From Desulfoluna limicola (GTDB lineage: Bacteria; Desulfobacterota; Desulfobacteria; Desulfobacterales; Desulfolunaceae): 64,000 nt of DNA. Where the stretch lies: the NCBI RefSeq assembly GCF_021654575.1, contig NZ_AP024488.1, positions 3,681,501 to 3,745,500 on the forward strand, read 5' to 3'. The notes beneath the pieces are model-generated. The model was not told where the DNA came from. It saw nothing but the letters and a program-made list of their open reading frames with translations, and searched no databases. Positions 18,534 through 28,026 of the stretch are shown in pieces. Within the stretch, counting starts at the first letter, position 1, and the number at the start of each line of letters is the position of its first letter. Position numbers and translations under genes: made by a program.

Positions 18534-20267
18534 CTATGTTCCAAACACATACGTTCCCGGAGCCGCACAGGCCTCCCCTTCACCGGTAAAGCCGCCCATG
18601 TCCGGCGGGGTGCTTTTTTTACCCGAACTTCCCATAAGCCACTTATGCCAATCCACCCACCAGGATCCATCCTTGACAGGGGTATCGTGATACCAGTGCC
18701 CCGGTGGCACATAACTCTGACCTTCATGGGCGGTGGCAATGCGGTACGAACGTCCATGATGCCCCGGCTCGCTGACGATCCCCGCGTTGTGCCCCCCCCT
18801 TGTCAACACAAAGGTAACGGACCGGGCATCGGACGATAGGTGAAACTTGTACACCGAGGTCCAGGGGGAGACATGGTCCTTTTCCGGGGCCACGATAAAG
18901 ACCGGAACATGGATGTCGCTCACCACCACCGGGCGCCCCTTCACCCTGAACCGCCCCTCAAAAAAGTCGTTGTTCAAAAACAGCTCCCGGAGATACCGGC
19001 TGTGCATGCGGCTCGGCATTCGGGTCGTATCTGCGTTCCAGGCCATCAGGTCGTTGATGAACTCCTGTTCCCCTTTAAGGTATCGGGTCACCCACTTTCC
19101 CCAGATGAGATCGTAAGACCGAAGCATTTGAAACGCAGCGGCCATCTGCCCGGCATCCAGGTACCCCTGAAACTGCATGATATCCTCAAGAAAACTCAGC
19201 TGGGCATGCCCGATAAAGAGCATCAGCTCCCCCGCCTCACTGAAGTCGGTCTGGGCTGCGAGCATGGTCAAGCTTTTCAGACGGTCATCGCCATCCCTTG
19301 CCATGGCCGAGGCAGCCATGGCCGAAAGGGTCCCCCCAAGGCAGTAGCCCACGACATGGACCTTCCGTTCCGGTACCACCTCCTCCACCTTCTCCACGGC
19401 GTCCATCACCCCAAGTTCGATGTAATCCTCAAGATCCGTCTCACGATCCTCGTACCCCGGATTCTTCCAGGAGACCATAAACACGGTGTGCCCCTGGTCT
19501 ACAAGGTGCTTCACCATGGAGTTATGGGGAGAAAGATCGAGAATGTAATACTTCATGATCCAGGCAGGAACAATCAACACCGGGTTTTCAAACACCTCCG
19601 GCGTGGAGGGGCTGTACTGGATAATCTCCATCAGGCGGTTTCGATAGATCACCCTCCCCTTGGTGACGGCCAGGTTTTTCCCCACCTGAAACCCTGAGTC
19701 GGGCAGGGGAAACGGTACCCTGCAAACCCGCATCAGATCTTCAGCCAGAAACCGCCCTCCCCGAACCAGGTTGGCCCCCTTCTCTTCGCTTGTATGGCGC
19801 AACAGCTCCGGGTTGGTGAAAAGGTGATTGCAGGGCGAGTAAAGCTCCAGCATCTGACGCCCGAGAAAGGAGATAAACGCTTTGTGCCGGGGTTTCATGC
19901 CCGGAACATCGGTGGCGTATTCTTCCCACCACCGGCAGCCCAGACGGTAAAGAACCCGCAAAGAGAGAAATGGTTCCTCACCCCACAGGGGATCATCAAA
20001 GCGACACCCGCACTCCAGATCCCCCTTTGCTCCCGGATCCTTCGCCCTGGGGCGAACCCTTTCGGTCACGGCCTCGGTGGTCAGCCCGAAAAACCCAGCC
20101 CACAAATCGGCCTGGGTTCCCGGTGAGTTGGCCAGGTGCAGCAGCCAGTCGCCCACCGCAAGTTGCGTGGCCACTGGAGAAAAGTTCATGGTCCATCGCC
20201 CCTGCATGGCATGCCAGAGGCTGTCAAGCGCCTGAAAAGTTAGGGTTTTCCGCCTGTCCAGCGTCAT
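18534..20267 (-). CDS. phaC: Poly(3-hydroxyalkanoate) synthase
   Basis: A 577-residue PHA synthase of class I size. The lipase-like box GYCLGG holds the catalytic Cys (about 308); the Asp of DHVSPW (about 464) and the His of GGHNAG (about 491) complete the triad. The enzyme polymerises 3-hydroxyacyl-CoA into storage granules. No phaA, phaB or phasin gene lies beside it, so precursors come from elsewhere. ATG 20267 is chosen because GGGAGA lies at proper spacing; a GTG at 20309 in the same frame has none. It is divergent from pstS. Confidence 0.93.
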   Translation of the reverse strand: MTLDRRKTLTFQALDSLWHAMQGRWTMNFSPVATQLAVGDWLLHLANSPGTQADLWAGFFGLTTEAVTERVRPRAKDPGAKGDLECGCRFDDPLWGEEPFLSLRVLYRLGCRWWEEYATDVPGMKPRHKAFISFLGRQMLELYSPCNHLFTNPELLRHTSEEKGANLVRGGRFLAEDLMRVCRVPFPLPDSGFQVGKNLAVTKGRVIYRNRLMEIIQYSPSTPEVFENPVLIVPAWIMKYYILDLSPHNSMVKHLVDQGHTVFMVSWKNPGYEDRETDLEDYIELGVMDAVEKVEEVVPERKVHVVGYCLGGTLSAMAASAMARDGDDRLKSLTMLAAQTDFSEAGELMLFIGHAQLSFLEDIMQFQGYLDAGQMAAAFQMLRSYDLIWGKWVTRYLKGEQEFINDLMAWNADTTRMPSRMHSRYLRELFLNNDFFEGRFRVKGRPVVVSDIHVPVFIVAPEKDHVSPWTSVYKFHLSSDARSVTFVLTRGGHNAGIVSEPGHHGRSYRIATAHEGQSYVPPGHWYHDTPVKDGSWWVDWHKWLMGSSGKKSTPPDMGGFTGEGEACAAPGTYVFGT

Positions 20268-20476
20268 AAGGGTCTCTCCCTTTGCCTGATAAGATGAGGG
20301 GTCAGCCACACGTGTGGCTCTTCAAGGGCTATGGAGGAAGGCTATACAAATGAAGATCTGCATAGAATCAATCGATTTGAGGAAGAGGGGTGCCTGTGGT
20401 AGCAGAATTAGCCACTCATCATTTTACAATGAAGCGTTGCGAAAAACCATGATAGAAACGCCAAAGGAGGCGAACC

Positions 20477-21313
20477 ATGAAACGAACACACCTGATGCTT
20501 ATGGCCTTGATTTTCTGGGCCATCACCCCTGTGGCCCCTGGCGTACAGGCTGACTTCCGGGACACCTTCGGTGCCCTCGACGGGGAACTCACCATCTCCG
20601 GCGGGACGGCCCACATCCCTGTCATGAAGGCCCTGGCCACCCAGGTGATGAAAGCAAGCCCCCAGGTTCGAATCTCCATTGCCGGGGGTGGTTCCGGCCT
20701 CGGCATCAAACAGGTGGGGGAAGGCATCGTGGCCATCGGCAACTCCGGCAGGTCCCCTAAAAAAGAAGAGATCGACCGCTACGGTCTCGTGCTCCACCGC
20801 TGGGCCGTGGACGGCGTGGCCATTGCGGTGCACCCCGACAACCCGGTTCGCGCTCTCTCCTTTTCACAACTTCGCGCGGTTTATGCGGGCACCCTCTCCA
20901 ACTGGAAAGAGCTGGGAGGTCCAGATCGCACCATAAACCTCTACACCCGGGACGCCTCCAGCGGCACCCGCTCCGTCTTCTGGAAGAAGGCCCTGAGCAA
21001 GGGAGAGATCCACGCAAAGGCCAATTTCGTCAAGTCCAACGGGGCCATGAAAAGCGCCCTGGCAGGGGACCCCTACGGCATCGGCTACCTCTCCGTGGGC
21101 CACCTGGACGCCTCCGTGGCTGGCCTCGCCATCGAGGGCGTCTCCCCCACCCTTGAAAACGTGAAGAGTGGCACGTACATCATCGCCCGCGGGCTTTACA
21201 GCAACACCAAAGGCGAAGCAACAGGCCTTGCCCGCGCCTTTCTGGACGCCCTCTACTCACCCGAAGGCCAGAAGATCATTGCCGCCAAAGGGTTCATTCC
21301 GGTGAAGGGGTAA
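20477..21313 (+). CDS. pstS: Phosphate ABC transporter substrate-binding protein
   Basis: A 278-residue exported protein with signal peptide 1-25 and a PstS-type binding domain: SGGTAHIP near the N-terminus, AGGGSGLGIKQVGEG (about 70-84), and TRDASSGTRSVFWKKAL (about 157-173), the phosphate-contacting loops. It captures phosphate in the periplasm for PstCA. AAGGAGG lies directly upstream. Two intergenic elements separate it from pstC, so it may be expressed more strongly than the rest. No clear Pho box is visible in the 200 bases shared with phaC. Confidence 0.92.
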   Translation: MKRTHLMLMALIFWAITPVAPGVQADFRDTFGALDGELTISGGTAHIPVMKALATQVMKASPQVRISIAGGGSGLGIKQVGEGIVAIGNSGRSPKKEEIDRYGLVLHRWAVDGVAIAVHPDNPVRALSFSQLRAVYAGTLSNWKELGGPDRTINLYTRDASSGTRSVFWKKALSKGEIHAKANFVKSNGAMKSALAGDPYGIGYLSVGHLDASVAGLAIEGVSPTLENVKSGTYIIARGLYSNTKGEATGLARAFLDALYSPEGQKIIAAKGFIPVKG

Positions 21314-21320
21314 AAAAAGT

Positions 21321-21465
21321 GCCTCCGGCGGCCCTGCCGGGGGCCAAACTTTTGAAAAGTTTGACAAACAGCTATTTGCCTTTGAACTCAGGCTCACTCG
21401 CAATCGCAACCCGATTTCGAGGTGTTTTTGTCTAATGTGGCTTCGCCACCCTCGCCGTGGGAGGC
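21321..21465. repeat. Bipartite intergenic element, copy 6
   Basis: Begins GCCTCCGGCGGCCCTGCC 8 bases after the pstS stop, contains the AAACTTTTGAAAAGTTTGACAAACAG module, and ends with a slightly altered cap (GCCGTGGGAGGC). Confidence 0.8.
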
Positions 21466-21555
21466 ACGGAAATTATAAGCGATACCGTTCATACTATGTC
21501 ACCGTATCCGAGCCTTTGGAGCTTGTGCCACCGTTTGTGCCAGTCCCCAGCATTA

Positions 21556-21663
21556 GAGGCGGGCGCAGCCCGCGGCGAACGCCCTTGCGCTTTGCCCTGA
21601 GGAACGAAGGGGAAAGCGCAAGGGCAATCAGCTTTCGAGGTGGCTCACCTCGCCGCCGGAGGC
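21556..21663 (-). repeat. Intergenic element, copy 7
   Basis: Central stem GCCCTTGCGCTTT pairs perfectly with AAAGCGCAAGGGC; then TTTCGAGGTGG-CTCACCTCG and the GCCGCCGGAGGC cap. The stem differs in sequence from other copies but keeps pairing. Confidence 0.82.
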
Positions 21664-21736
21664 AATGCTTTTGGCTTTTTCTCTGTGGCTCTGTGGTTCA
21701 CCCAACGCTGACCATAAAACGTATTATGAGGCTCTC

Positions 21737-22600
21737 ATGACATCACACCGCAGATTGCACGAATGGGCCGGGAAAGGGGCTGCCGCATCGGCGGCCCTTG
21801 TCACGTTTGGCCTCACCCTTGCCATCTTCGGGTTTATGGGCTGGCTTGCCCGTCCCCTCCTCGGAGGGGAGACCCTGGCCACCCTGTTCACCTCTGTGTG
21901 GCAGCCCGCCCGGGGGCAATTCGGCATCCTTTCCATGGTCTGGGGAACGCTGGCCGTGGCCCTTCCTGCCACCCTTCTCGCCTTTCCCGTGAGCCTGGGT
22001 TTTGCCTGCTTTGCCACGCACCTGGCCCCACCGCGGGTCCGGAGTCTGCTCAAAGGGATTGCCGGCCTGATGACCGGCATCCCCACCGTTGTTTACGGAT
22101 TCTCCGCTGTCTTTCTCCTGGTGCCCCTTGTTCGTGAGATGGCAGGACGGGGATCGGGTTTTTCCATCATCGCCGCCGTTCTGGTGCTTGCCCTTCTCAT
22201 CAGCCCCACCATGATTCTCGTCCTCATCAGCGCCTTTGAGGCCGTTCCCAAAGCGTGGCAGAGAAGCTTTGACGCCATGGGCGCCACCCCCGAAGAGACG
22301 GTGTGGCACCTTCTTCTCCCCCGTGCCACCCGCCCCATGGCCGGCGCCCTCCTCCTGGGCCTGGGGCGAGCCACCGGGGACACCCTCATCGCGTTGATGC
22401 TGGCAGGCAACGCCGTCCTTGCCCCCACCGACCCCTTTGGACCGGCCCGCACCCTCACCAGCCATATCGCCCTGGTGATGGCGGCGGACTTCGACAGCCT
22501 TGAGTTTCGTTCTGTCTTTGCCTGCGGGATCCTGCTCTACCTGATCATCTTCGGCCTGACCCTTCTGGTCAGGCGTTTCACGCGGGGACCGGAAGCATGA
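21737..22600 (+). CDS. pstC: Phosphate ABC transporter permease PstC
   Basis: A 287-residue inner-membrane permease with about six helices and the binding-protein-dependent transport signature AMGATPEETVWHLLLPRA (about 201-218) that contacts the ATPase. The N-terminal part matches PstC (GILSMVWGTLAVALPATLLAFP). The frame is open from 21665, but ATG 21737 follows GAGG and begins at a normal PstC start. Its last bases overlap the pstA start (ATGA), so the two are translationally coupled. Confidence 0.92.
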   Translation: MTSHRRLHEWAGKGAAASAALVTFGLTLAIFGFMGWLARPLLGGETLATLFTSVWQPARGQFGILSMVWGTLAVALPATLLAFPVSLGFACFATHLAPPRVRSLLKGIAGLMTGIPTVVYGFSAVFLLVPLVREMAGRGSGFSIIAAVLVLALLISPTMILVLISAFEAVPKAWQRSFDAMGATPEETVWHLLLPRATRPMAGALLLGLGRATGDTLIALMLAGNAVLAPTDPFGPARTLTSHIALVMAADFDSLEFRSVFACGILLYLIIFGLTLLVRRFTRGPEA

Positions 22601-23469
22601 AACCGTTGCAACGCCTTCTTCTCCGTGGCGGGGCGATCCTCTCCACCCTGATTCTCCTGTCGGGTCTCTTTTGCTTTCTGGGCAACATCGTCCTCAAAGG
22701 CCTGCCCACCCTCTCCCTGCCCCTCATCTTTGGCGAGGCCTCTCCAATCGATGCCTTGCTTTTAAAGGAGCGGGTCTTTGACGGGCTGTTTCCTGCCATC
22801 TGCGGCACCGGCTGCCTCATTCTTCTCTCCGTAACCCTGGCCCTTCCCGCAGGGGTCCTCACCGGCATCTGGCTGAGCCATTTTGGCAAGGGGAGAGCAA
22901 AGGCCACCCTTTCCCTCTGTATCGACACCCTTGCCGGGGTTCCCTCCATCGTGGTCGGCCTCTTTGGCTTTTCCCTTGCCATTTCCCTTCACAAGCTAAC
23001 CGCCGGGAAGGTCGGCCCCAGCCTTCTTATCGCTGCCGTCACCCTTTCCGCACTGGTCCTGCCCGGCATCGTCCGCAACACACAGCTCGCCCTTGATGCC
23101 ATCAGCCGGGAAACCCGACTCGCCGTCACCGCCTTGGGAGCCACCCCGGTTCAGGCCATCTTCCGGGTCTACCTTCCCATGGCCTCCCCCGGCATCTTTC
23201 GAGGCGCCATTCTGGGCCTGGGGCGATGCGCCGAAGACACGGCCGCCATCATGCTCACCGGTGTGGTGGCCACAGCCGGGGTCCCCTACGCCTTTTTCGG
23301 ACGATTCGAGGCCCTTCCCTTTGCCATCTTTTCCATCGCCTCGGAGTACGCAGGCCCGGAAGAACTGGCCCAAGGTTACGGTGCCGCCCTCATTCTTCTC
23401 CTGCTTTGTGCCGGCCTTTTTACAGTGTCGGCACTTATCGCAAGGCGATTTCACCCTGACAACCGATAG
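22597..23469 (+). CDS. pstA: Phosphate ABC transporter permease PstA
   Basis: A 290-residue permease partner of PstC with about six helices, GTGCLILLSVTLALPAGVL and the cytoplasmic signature ALGATPVQAIFRVYLPMA (about 188-205). Start ATG overlaps the pstC stop by four bases. PstA and PstC form the membrane channel for phosphate import. It is followed after 17 bases by the ATPase gene. Confidence 0.93.
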   Translation: MKPLQRLLLRGGAILSTLILLSGLFCFLGNIVLKGLPTLSLPLIFGEASPIDALLLKERVFDGLFPAICGTGCLILLSVTLALPAGVLTGIWLSHFGKGRAKATLSLCIDTLAGVPSIVVGLFGFSLAISLHKLTAGKVGPSLLIAAVTLSALVLPGIVRNTQLALDAISRETRLAVTALGATPVQAIFRVYLPMASPGIFRGAILGLGRCAEDTAAIMLTGVVATAGVPYAFFGRFEALPFAIFSIASEYAGPEELAQGYGAALILLLLCAGLFTVSALIARRFHPDNR

Positions 23470-23486
23470 AGGGACCACACCGCCCC

Positions 23487-24179
23487 ATGAAAATCACCCT
23501 AAACGACCTCACCTTCCGATATGACACCCGCACCATCTTAAACGCCGTTGCCATGGAGGTTCCGGAAGGGTCACTCACGGCCATCACCGGCCCCTCCGGT
23601 GAAGGCAAATCAACCCTGCTCTCTGTCATCAACCGCCTCTGGCGTCCTGACGAAGGAGCCCGTGTCACCGGCTTCGCCACGGCTCGATTTAACGGTGAAA
23701 GCACAGACCTTCTCTCCCCGCATCTCGACCTCCCCTCCCTGAGGCGAAAAGCGGCCATGGTCTTCCAGGCCCCAACCCCGCTGCCCTTCTCCATCTATAA
23801 AAACGTCTCCCTTCCCCTGACCTTTGCCGGTATCAAAAAAAAAGACGAGGTCAACCTGAGGGTTGAGCGTGCCCTGAGCCGCTCAGGTCTCTGGAGCGAG
23901 GTTAAGGAGCGCCTGGACGAGCCGGCCACCCAACTCTCGGGGGGCCAGCAGCAACGCCTTGCCATGGCCCGTGCCCTTGTCACCGAGCCAGAAATCCTGC
24001 TCCTGGATGAACCCACCTCATCCCTGGATACAACAAGCCGGGATCGCATCGAAACCCAGCTCATGGAGCTCAAAAAAAGCTGCACCCTGCTCCTCGTCTC
24101 CCATTCAGCGAGCCAGGTGGCACGACTTGCAGATCGGGTCTACCAGTTGAGGGACGGGCGCCTTGAAAGAACGCTGTGA
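23487..24179 (+). CDS. pstB: Phosphate ABC transporter ATPase PstB
   Basis: A 230-residue ABC ATPase: Walker A GPSGEGKS (about 36-43), Q-loop VFQAPTPLPFSIYKNVSLP, signature LSGGQQQR and Walker B ILLLDEPTSSLD. The Q-loop region and position after pstA support PstB, although it is about 20-30 residues shorter than typical PstB and lacks some conserved PstB features, so it could be a divergent member. No phoU gene follows. Confidence 0.87.
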   Translation: MKITLNDLTFRYDTRTILNAVAMEVPEGSLTAITGPSGEGKSTLLSVINRLWRPDEGARVTGFATARFNGESTDLLSPHLDLPSLRRKAAMVFQAPTPLPFSIYKNVSLPLTFAGIKKKDEVNLRVERALSRSGLWSEVKERLDEPATQLSGGQQQRLAMARALVTEPEILLLDEPTSSLDTTSRDRIETQLMELKKSCTLLLVSHSASQVARLADRVYQLRDGRLERTL

Positions 24180-24214
24180 TTGCCGCCTGGGGCAAGGTGG
24201 CGCCACCTGAAAGA
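24180..24214 (+). repeat. Intergenic element remnant, copy 8
   Basis: Immediately after the pstB stop: GCCGCCTGGGGCAAGGTGG and the AGGTGGCGCCACCT palindrome followed by GAAAG, a shortened cap and cap hairpin of the family. The remaining ~340 bases up to the next gene hold nothing I can name. Confidence 0.5.
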
Positions 24215-24551
24215 TATCGTCGCCCATGCGGTCCCGCATGCTTGACAGCCGGAGAAGACAGCATAAAAAATCACCCATTGCACACCACGGGTGCAGCCTG
24301 TCAGTGACTGCGATAAACCGTTGGAAACCAAGAAGAGAGGACACTCCCGCCCCCCTGGCTTTTATAGATCCGCCTTGAAAATGTCCTCCCGGCTGCTATA
24401 ATGTCAATCGCGCGCCATCACATTGATTCCATGCGCAATCAGGCTGATGGCCCGCCACCTGCCCGCATCCCGTCCGAAACGATCCAAGGTGAATGCACCC
24501 CGGGGTTCCGGCACCACTCATCTCATCACCCCATGTATAAGGAGTCGCCTG

Positions 24552-25577
24552 ATGCTAGCTGTGGGTCTGCAGGGAAGTCCAAGAAAAGCGGGCAACAACA
24601 ACCATACCCTGGGGCTCTTTCTCAAGCGCCTCGAATCCAGGGGGTTTCAAACCGTCACCCTGCCCATTCCTCAAATGAAATTCGCCTTCTGCATCGGCTG
24701 TGGTTCGTGCGAAAAGAGCGGCTGGTGCATCTTTGATGATGATTATGCCTTGAAAATCGCCCCCATGCTTCGTCGGGCAGAGGTCATCGTCATGGCTTCT
24801 CCGGTTTACTTCTACGGGCCTTCGGCGCAGCTGAAGGCAGCCATGGACCGCGGACAGATGTTCTGGTCCCGTAAATACCGTCTCAAACTCAGTGACCCGT
24901 TAAAGAAAAGACGAAGGGGGTATATTCTCTCGTCTGCGGCGACCTCAGGGGACGACCTTTTCACCTCCTTTGTCCTCAATGCCCGCTACTTTTTTGACGC
25001 CATCGATACGTCCTATGCCGGGGCCCTCACCTTTCGAAGGGCGGAAGGAAAAGGGGTCCTTGCCGGACGCAGCGACACAGAAAAGCGGGTGTATGCCGCA
25101 GCCGATCTCGCTGCCGCCCCCCTTTCCCCCCCCCAGCGGCGCATTCTCTTTGTCTGCAGGGACGGCGCCATAAAAAGCCGTATCGCCTGGGCCTGTGCCA
25201 CAACGGTCTCCCCGGGAACCATCTGGGTCAGCCATGGGGGCACGTCACCTGAAGCCCACCTCAAAGCCCGCTGCGACACCTGGATGGAGCTAAGAAAATG
25301 CGACCTCAGGTACATTCCGGTTATCCCCATCCATGAAAGCCTGGACACCTTTTCACCGAATCTGATAGTGGATATGGACGGGTCGTTAGATGAAAGCCCA
25401 GATGTAAAGGCCGACATCAGATGGGACCTGCCCTCCGCCCCGCCCAACAACGACGACGAAGCCAAGGCCCTGATCCGACAGATAGAAAGCCGGGTAAAAA
25501 AGCTCCTTGCCTCCCTCAAGGGGAGTGGGGTGTCTCAAAATGACAACGAGACAGACATCTCCACCAAGGGCACCTGA
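24552..25577 (+). CDS. Iron-sulfur flavoprotein fused to degenerate LMW-phosphatase/ArsC-like domain
   Basis: A 341-residue protein. Residues 1-190 are an NADPH-dependent-FMN-reductase-like flavoprotein with the phosphate loop SPRKAGNNNHT (9-19) and a CX2CX2CX5C cluster (CIGCGSCEKSGWC, about 48-60) like that of archaeal iron-sulfur flavoproteins, which carry 4Fe-4S and FMN. From about 195 a second domain starts RRILFVCRDGAIKSRIA, resembling the N-terminus of low-molecular-weight phosphatases and ArsC (CX5R), but with Lys in place of the catalytic Arg. The frame opens at 24423; AAGGAG before ATG 24552 decides the start. Function is unknown; electron transfer or a redox sensor are possible. Confidence 0.75.
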   Translation: MLAVGLQGSPRKAGNNNHTLGLFLKRLESRGFQTVTLPIPQMKFAFCIGCGSCEKSGWCIFDDDYALKIAPMLRRAEVIVMASPVYFYGPSAQLKAAMDRGQMFWSRKYRLKLSDPLKKRRRGYILSSAATSGDDLFTSFVLNARYFFDAIDTSYAGALTFRRAEGKGVLAGRSDTEKRVYAAADLAAAPLSPPQRRILFVCRDGAIKSRIAWACATTVSPGTIWVSHGGTSPEAHLKARCDTWMELRKCDLRYIPVIPIHESLDTFSPNLIVDMDGSLDESPDVKADIRWDLPSAPPNNDDEAKALIRQIESRVKKLLASLKGSGVSQNDNETDISTKGT

Positions 25578-25767
25578 TACATATGTTCCAGGGGTTGAAA
25601 CGACAAAAAAACACACCGCCCCCTAAAAAGCTCATTAAATCAGCCCCATAAAATATTTGATCACCTTTGGCATAAAACATGCTGAAGTACCTGAAGCGAA
25701 ATAACCCCACGGCCCCGACCGCAAAGCCCCCTTTCATGCTGCGGTGCCAAACACACGGAAACTGAGA

Positions 25768-27648
25768 ATGATGCAACGATACCTGATCATTGGAAGCGGC
25801 ATCGCCGGGATGACCGCAGCAGAGACGATTCGAAAGAACGACCCGGACGGAAGCATCACCATGGTCACCGATGAGGAGACCCCTTTTTACAACCGTATCC
25901 GCCTGTGTGACTTCATCTCCGGCGACTTGCCCGCCTCCAGCCTCCCCGGCGTCAGCCCGCAATGGTATGAGGAGAAGGGCGTCACCCTGAAGCTCGGCAC
26001 CCGAATCAAAAGCCTCGACCCCAACCTCGGCGTGGCCGTGACCCAACAGGGAGAAGCCTTGAGCTGGGACAAGGTGCTCCTCGCCACCGGGGGCAGCCCC
26101 CACATTCCCGATATCCAAGGGGTTCGAAAAAAAGGGGTCTTCACCCTGCGCACCCTGGCTGATGCGAAAAACATCCTTGCTCGAATCTCGGATGTTGAAA
26201 ACGTGGTGATCATCGGCGGCGGGCTCCTCGGTCTGGAGGCAGGCCATGCCCTCATCAAACAGGAAATGAAGGTCACGGTTCTGGAATACGCCCACCGAAT
26301 CCTTCCCCGGCAACTTGATGCCATGGGGGCCGAACTGCTTATGGAAAAGATGGTGGACAGGGGCTTCCAATTCCATACAGGGGTGGTTGCCAAAGAGCTC
26401 ACCGGCGATGAACAGGTGACAGGGGTCATCTCCTCATCCGGAACCATGATTCCCGCAGACATGGTTCTTATCTCCGCCGGAATCAGGCCCAATACGGATC
26501 TGGCCGAAACGGCAGGCATTCCGTCCCAAAACGGCATTCCCGTCAACGCAAGGATGGAAACCCAAGCCCCCGGAATCTTCGCAGCCGGGGATTGCGCAGC
26601 CTTTAACGGCACCATACACGGAATCTGGGCCACAGGCATTGAGCAGGGAAAGGTCGCCGGTCTCAACATGAGCGGCAGCACCGCCCAATACAACGAACCC
26701 GCCTTCTCCACCATGCTCAAGGTCACGGGCATCTACCTGGGGTCGGTGGGAGACGTGGATGCCGAGGGAGCCAAAGAGTCCCTGACCCGCAGCGAGGAAG
26801 GGGTCTACAAAAAAATGGTTCTTCATCAGGGGCGCCTTACCGGATGCCAGATGGTGGGAAACATCGATCACTTCGACGAGATGCAGAAATATATTTTCGA
26901 TGCTCATCCATTGAGCGCTTCAGAACGAAACGACTTAGAGCGGAAACTGAACAGGAACGAAGGAGTGGATTCAAAAATGAAAAAGTTTGTCTGTACGGTA
27001 TGCGGTTATGTCCACGAAGGCAGTGCCCCACCTGAAAAATGCCCCCAGTGCGGAGCTCCTGCTGAAAAATTCAAAGAGGTCATCGAAGAAAAAGCCGCTG
27101 CAAAATGGGGCTGCACCGTCTGTGGGTATGTCCACGAAGGCGACGCCCCCCCCGAAAAATGCCCCCAGTGCGGAGCCCCCAAAGAAAAATTCAAAGAGCA
27201 AGGCGCAGGCGGCACGCTGGCCTGGGCCGATGAACATGTCATCGGGGTGGCCGAGGGGGTGGACCCCGAAATCCTGGAAGGCCTTCGCGCCAACTTTACC
27301 GGAGAGTGCACCGAAGTGGGCATGTACCTTGCCATGAGCCGCCAGGCGGACCGTGAGGGGTACCCCGAAATAGCCGAAGCTTACAAGCGCATCGCCTTTG
27401 AAGAGGCGGAGCATGCTGCAAAATTCGCCGAACTCCTCGGCGAAGTGGTCACCGGAGATACGAAGACCAACCTCCAGGTACGCGTTGATGCTGAGCACGG
27501 TGCCTGCCAGGGGAAAAAAGACCTGGCCACCCGTGCCAAGCAGCTCAACCTGGACGCCATCCACGACACCGTTCACGAAATGTGCAAAGACGAGGCAAGA
27601 CACGGACAGGCCTTCGCCGGTCTGTTGAAGCGATATTTCGACAAGTAG
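25768..27648 (+). CDS. NADH:rubredoxin oxidoreductase - rubredoxin - rubredoxin - reverse rubrerythrin fusion
   Basis: A 626-residue fusion. Residues 1-400 are a FAD/NAD(P)H oxidoreductase of the NADH:rubredoxin type (FAD motif GSGIAG at 9-14; NAD motif [10 protein letters not shown] near 150; GIFAAGDCA near 270). From residue 404 come two rubredoxin-like knuckle domains, each [10 protein letters not shown]...CPQCGAP, then a ferritin-like diiron domain (about 490-626) with [10 protein letters not shown] and [11 protein letters not shown]. Rubredoxin first, diiron last is the reverse-rubrerythrin order. One chain thus holds a complete path from NADH to peroxide or oxygen. An internal AAGGAG stands before Met404 (26977). 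Start ATG 25768 follows a GTG in the same frame at 25744. Confidence 0.9.
   Translation: MMQRYLIIGSGIAGMTAAETIRKNDPDGSITMVTDEETPFYNRIRLCDFISGDLPASSLPGVSPQWYEEKGVTLKLGTRIKSLDPNLGVAVTQQGEALSWDKVLLATGGSPHIPDIQGVRKKGVFTLRTLADAKNILARISDVENVVIIGGGLLGLEAGHALIKQEMKVTVLEYAHRILPRQLDAMGAELLMEKMVDRGFQFHTGVVAKELTGDEQVTGVISSSGTMIPADMVLISAGIRPNTDLAETAGIPSQNGIPVNARMETQAPGIFAAGDCAAFNGTIHGIWATGIEQGKVAGLNMSGSTAQYNEPAFSTMLKVTGIYLGSVGDVDAEGAKESLTRSEEGVYKKMVLHQGRLTGCQMVGNIDHFDEMQKYIFDAHPLSASERNDLERKLNRNEGVDSKMKKFVCTVCGYVHEGSAPPEKCPQCGAPAEKFKEVIEEKAAAKWGCTVCGYVHEGDAPPEKCPQCGAPKEKFKEQGAGGTLAWADEHVIGVAEGVDPEILEGLRANFTGECTEVGMYLAMSRQADREGYPEIAEAYKRIAFEEAEHAAKFAELLGEVVTGDTKTNLQVRVDAEHGACQGKKDLATRAKQLNLDAIHDTVHEMCKDEARHGQAFAGLLKRYFDK
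26977..27648 (+). other. Possible internal translation start for a free rubredoxin-rubredoxin-rubrerythrin protein
   Basis: Inside the fusion gene, AAGGAG lies 11 bases before an ATG that opens the first rubredoxin domain ([11 protein letters not shown]). A separate 223-residue product could be made from here. This is inference from the ribosome binding site and the domain border. Confidence 0.45.
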
Positions 27649-27696
27649 ATCCGAAACGCAGAAGAACCCAACTCAACAACCCAATGAGGTGATCCC

Positions 27697-27855
27697 ATGA
27701 AAAAGTATGAATGCACGGTATGTGGCTATGTGTACGACCCCGAAGAGGGCGACTCTGAAAACGGCATCGAGCCCGGAACCTCCTTTGCTGATCTCCCCGA
27801 AGACTGGGTCTGCCCTGTCTGTGGCGTGGGAAAAGAGGAGTTTGAAGAAGCCTGA
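27697..27855 (+). CDS. Rubredoxin
   Basis: A 52-residue rubredoxin: CTVCGY (Cys 6 and 9) and CPVCGVGK (Cys 39 and 42) bind a single iron; [12 protein letters not shown] and PEDWVCPVC are family hallmarks. GAGGTGA precedes the ATG. It lies 48 bases after the fusion gene and before the flavodiiron protein gene, so it probably shuttles electrons from the NADH oxidoreductase to the flavodiiron oxygen reductase. A strong hairpin follows. Confidence 0.96.
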   Translation: MKKYECTVCGYVYDPEEGDSENGIEPGTSFADLPEDWVCPVCGVGKEEFEEA

Positions 27856-27865
27856 TACACAAGCA

Positions 27866-27897
27866 CCCCGGGGTGAGAGAGTCACCCCGGGGCGTTT
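27866..27897 (+). terminator. Hairpin after rubredoxin gene
   Basis: CCCCGGGGTGA and TCACCCCGGGG form a perfect 11-bp stem with a 5-base loop, ending in CGTTTG. The T run is weak, so partial read-through into the flavodiiron gene is likely. Confidence 0.75.
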
Positions 27898-28026
27898 GTC
27901 ACACAGCCGTTAACACAACCCGGAACTCCAGGGGGCGTTCCCCGGAGCTTCGGGTTGACCATCCAGGCATGACAAGGCCGGATTTTCCGTCTTTCCGGCC
28001 GTAACCACGAAGGGAAACAGGTAAAC

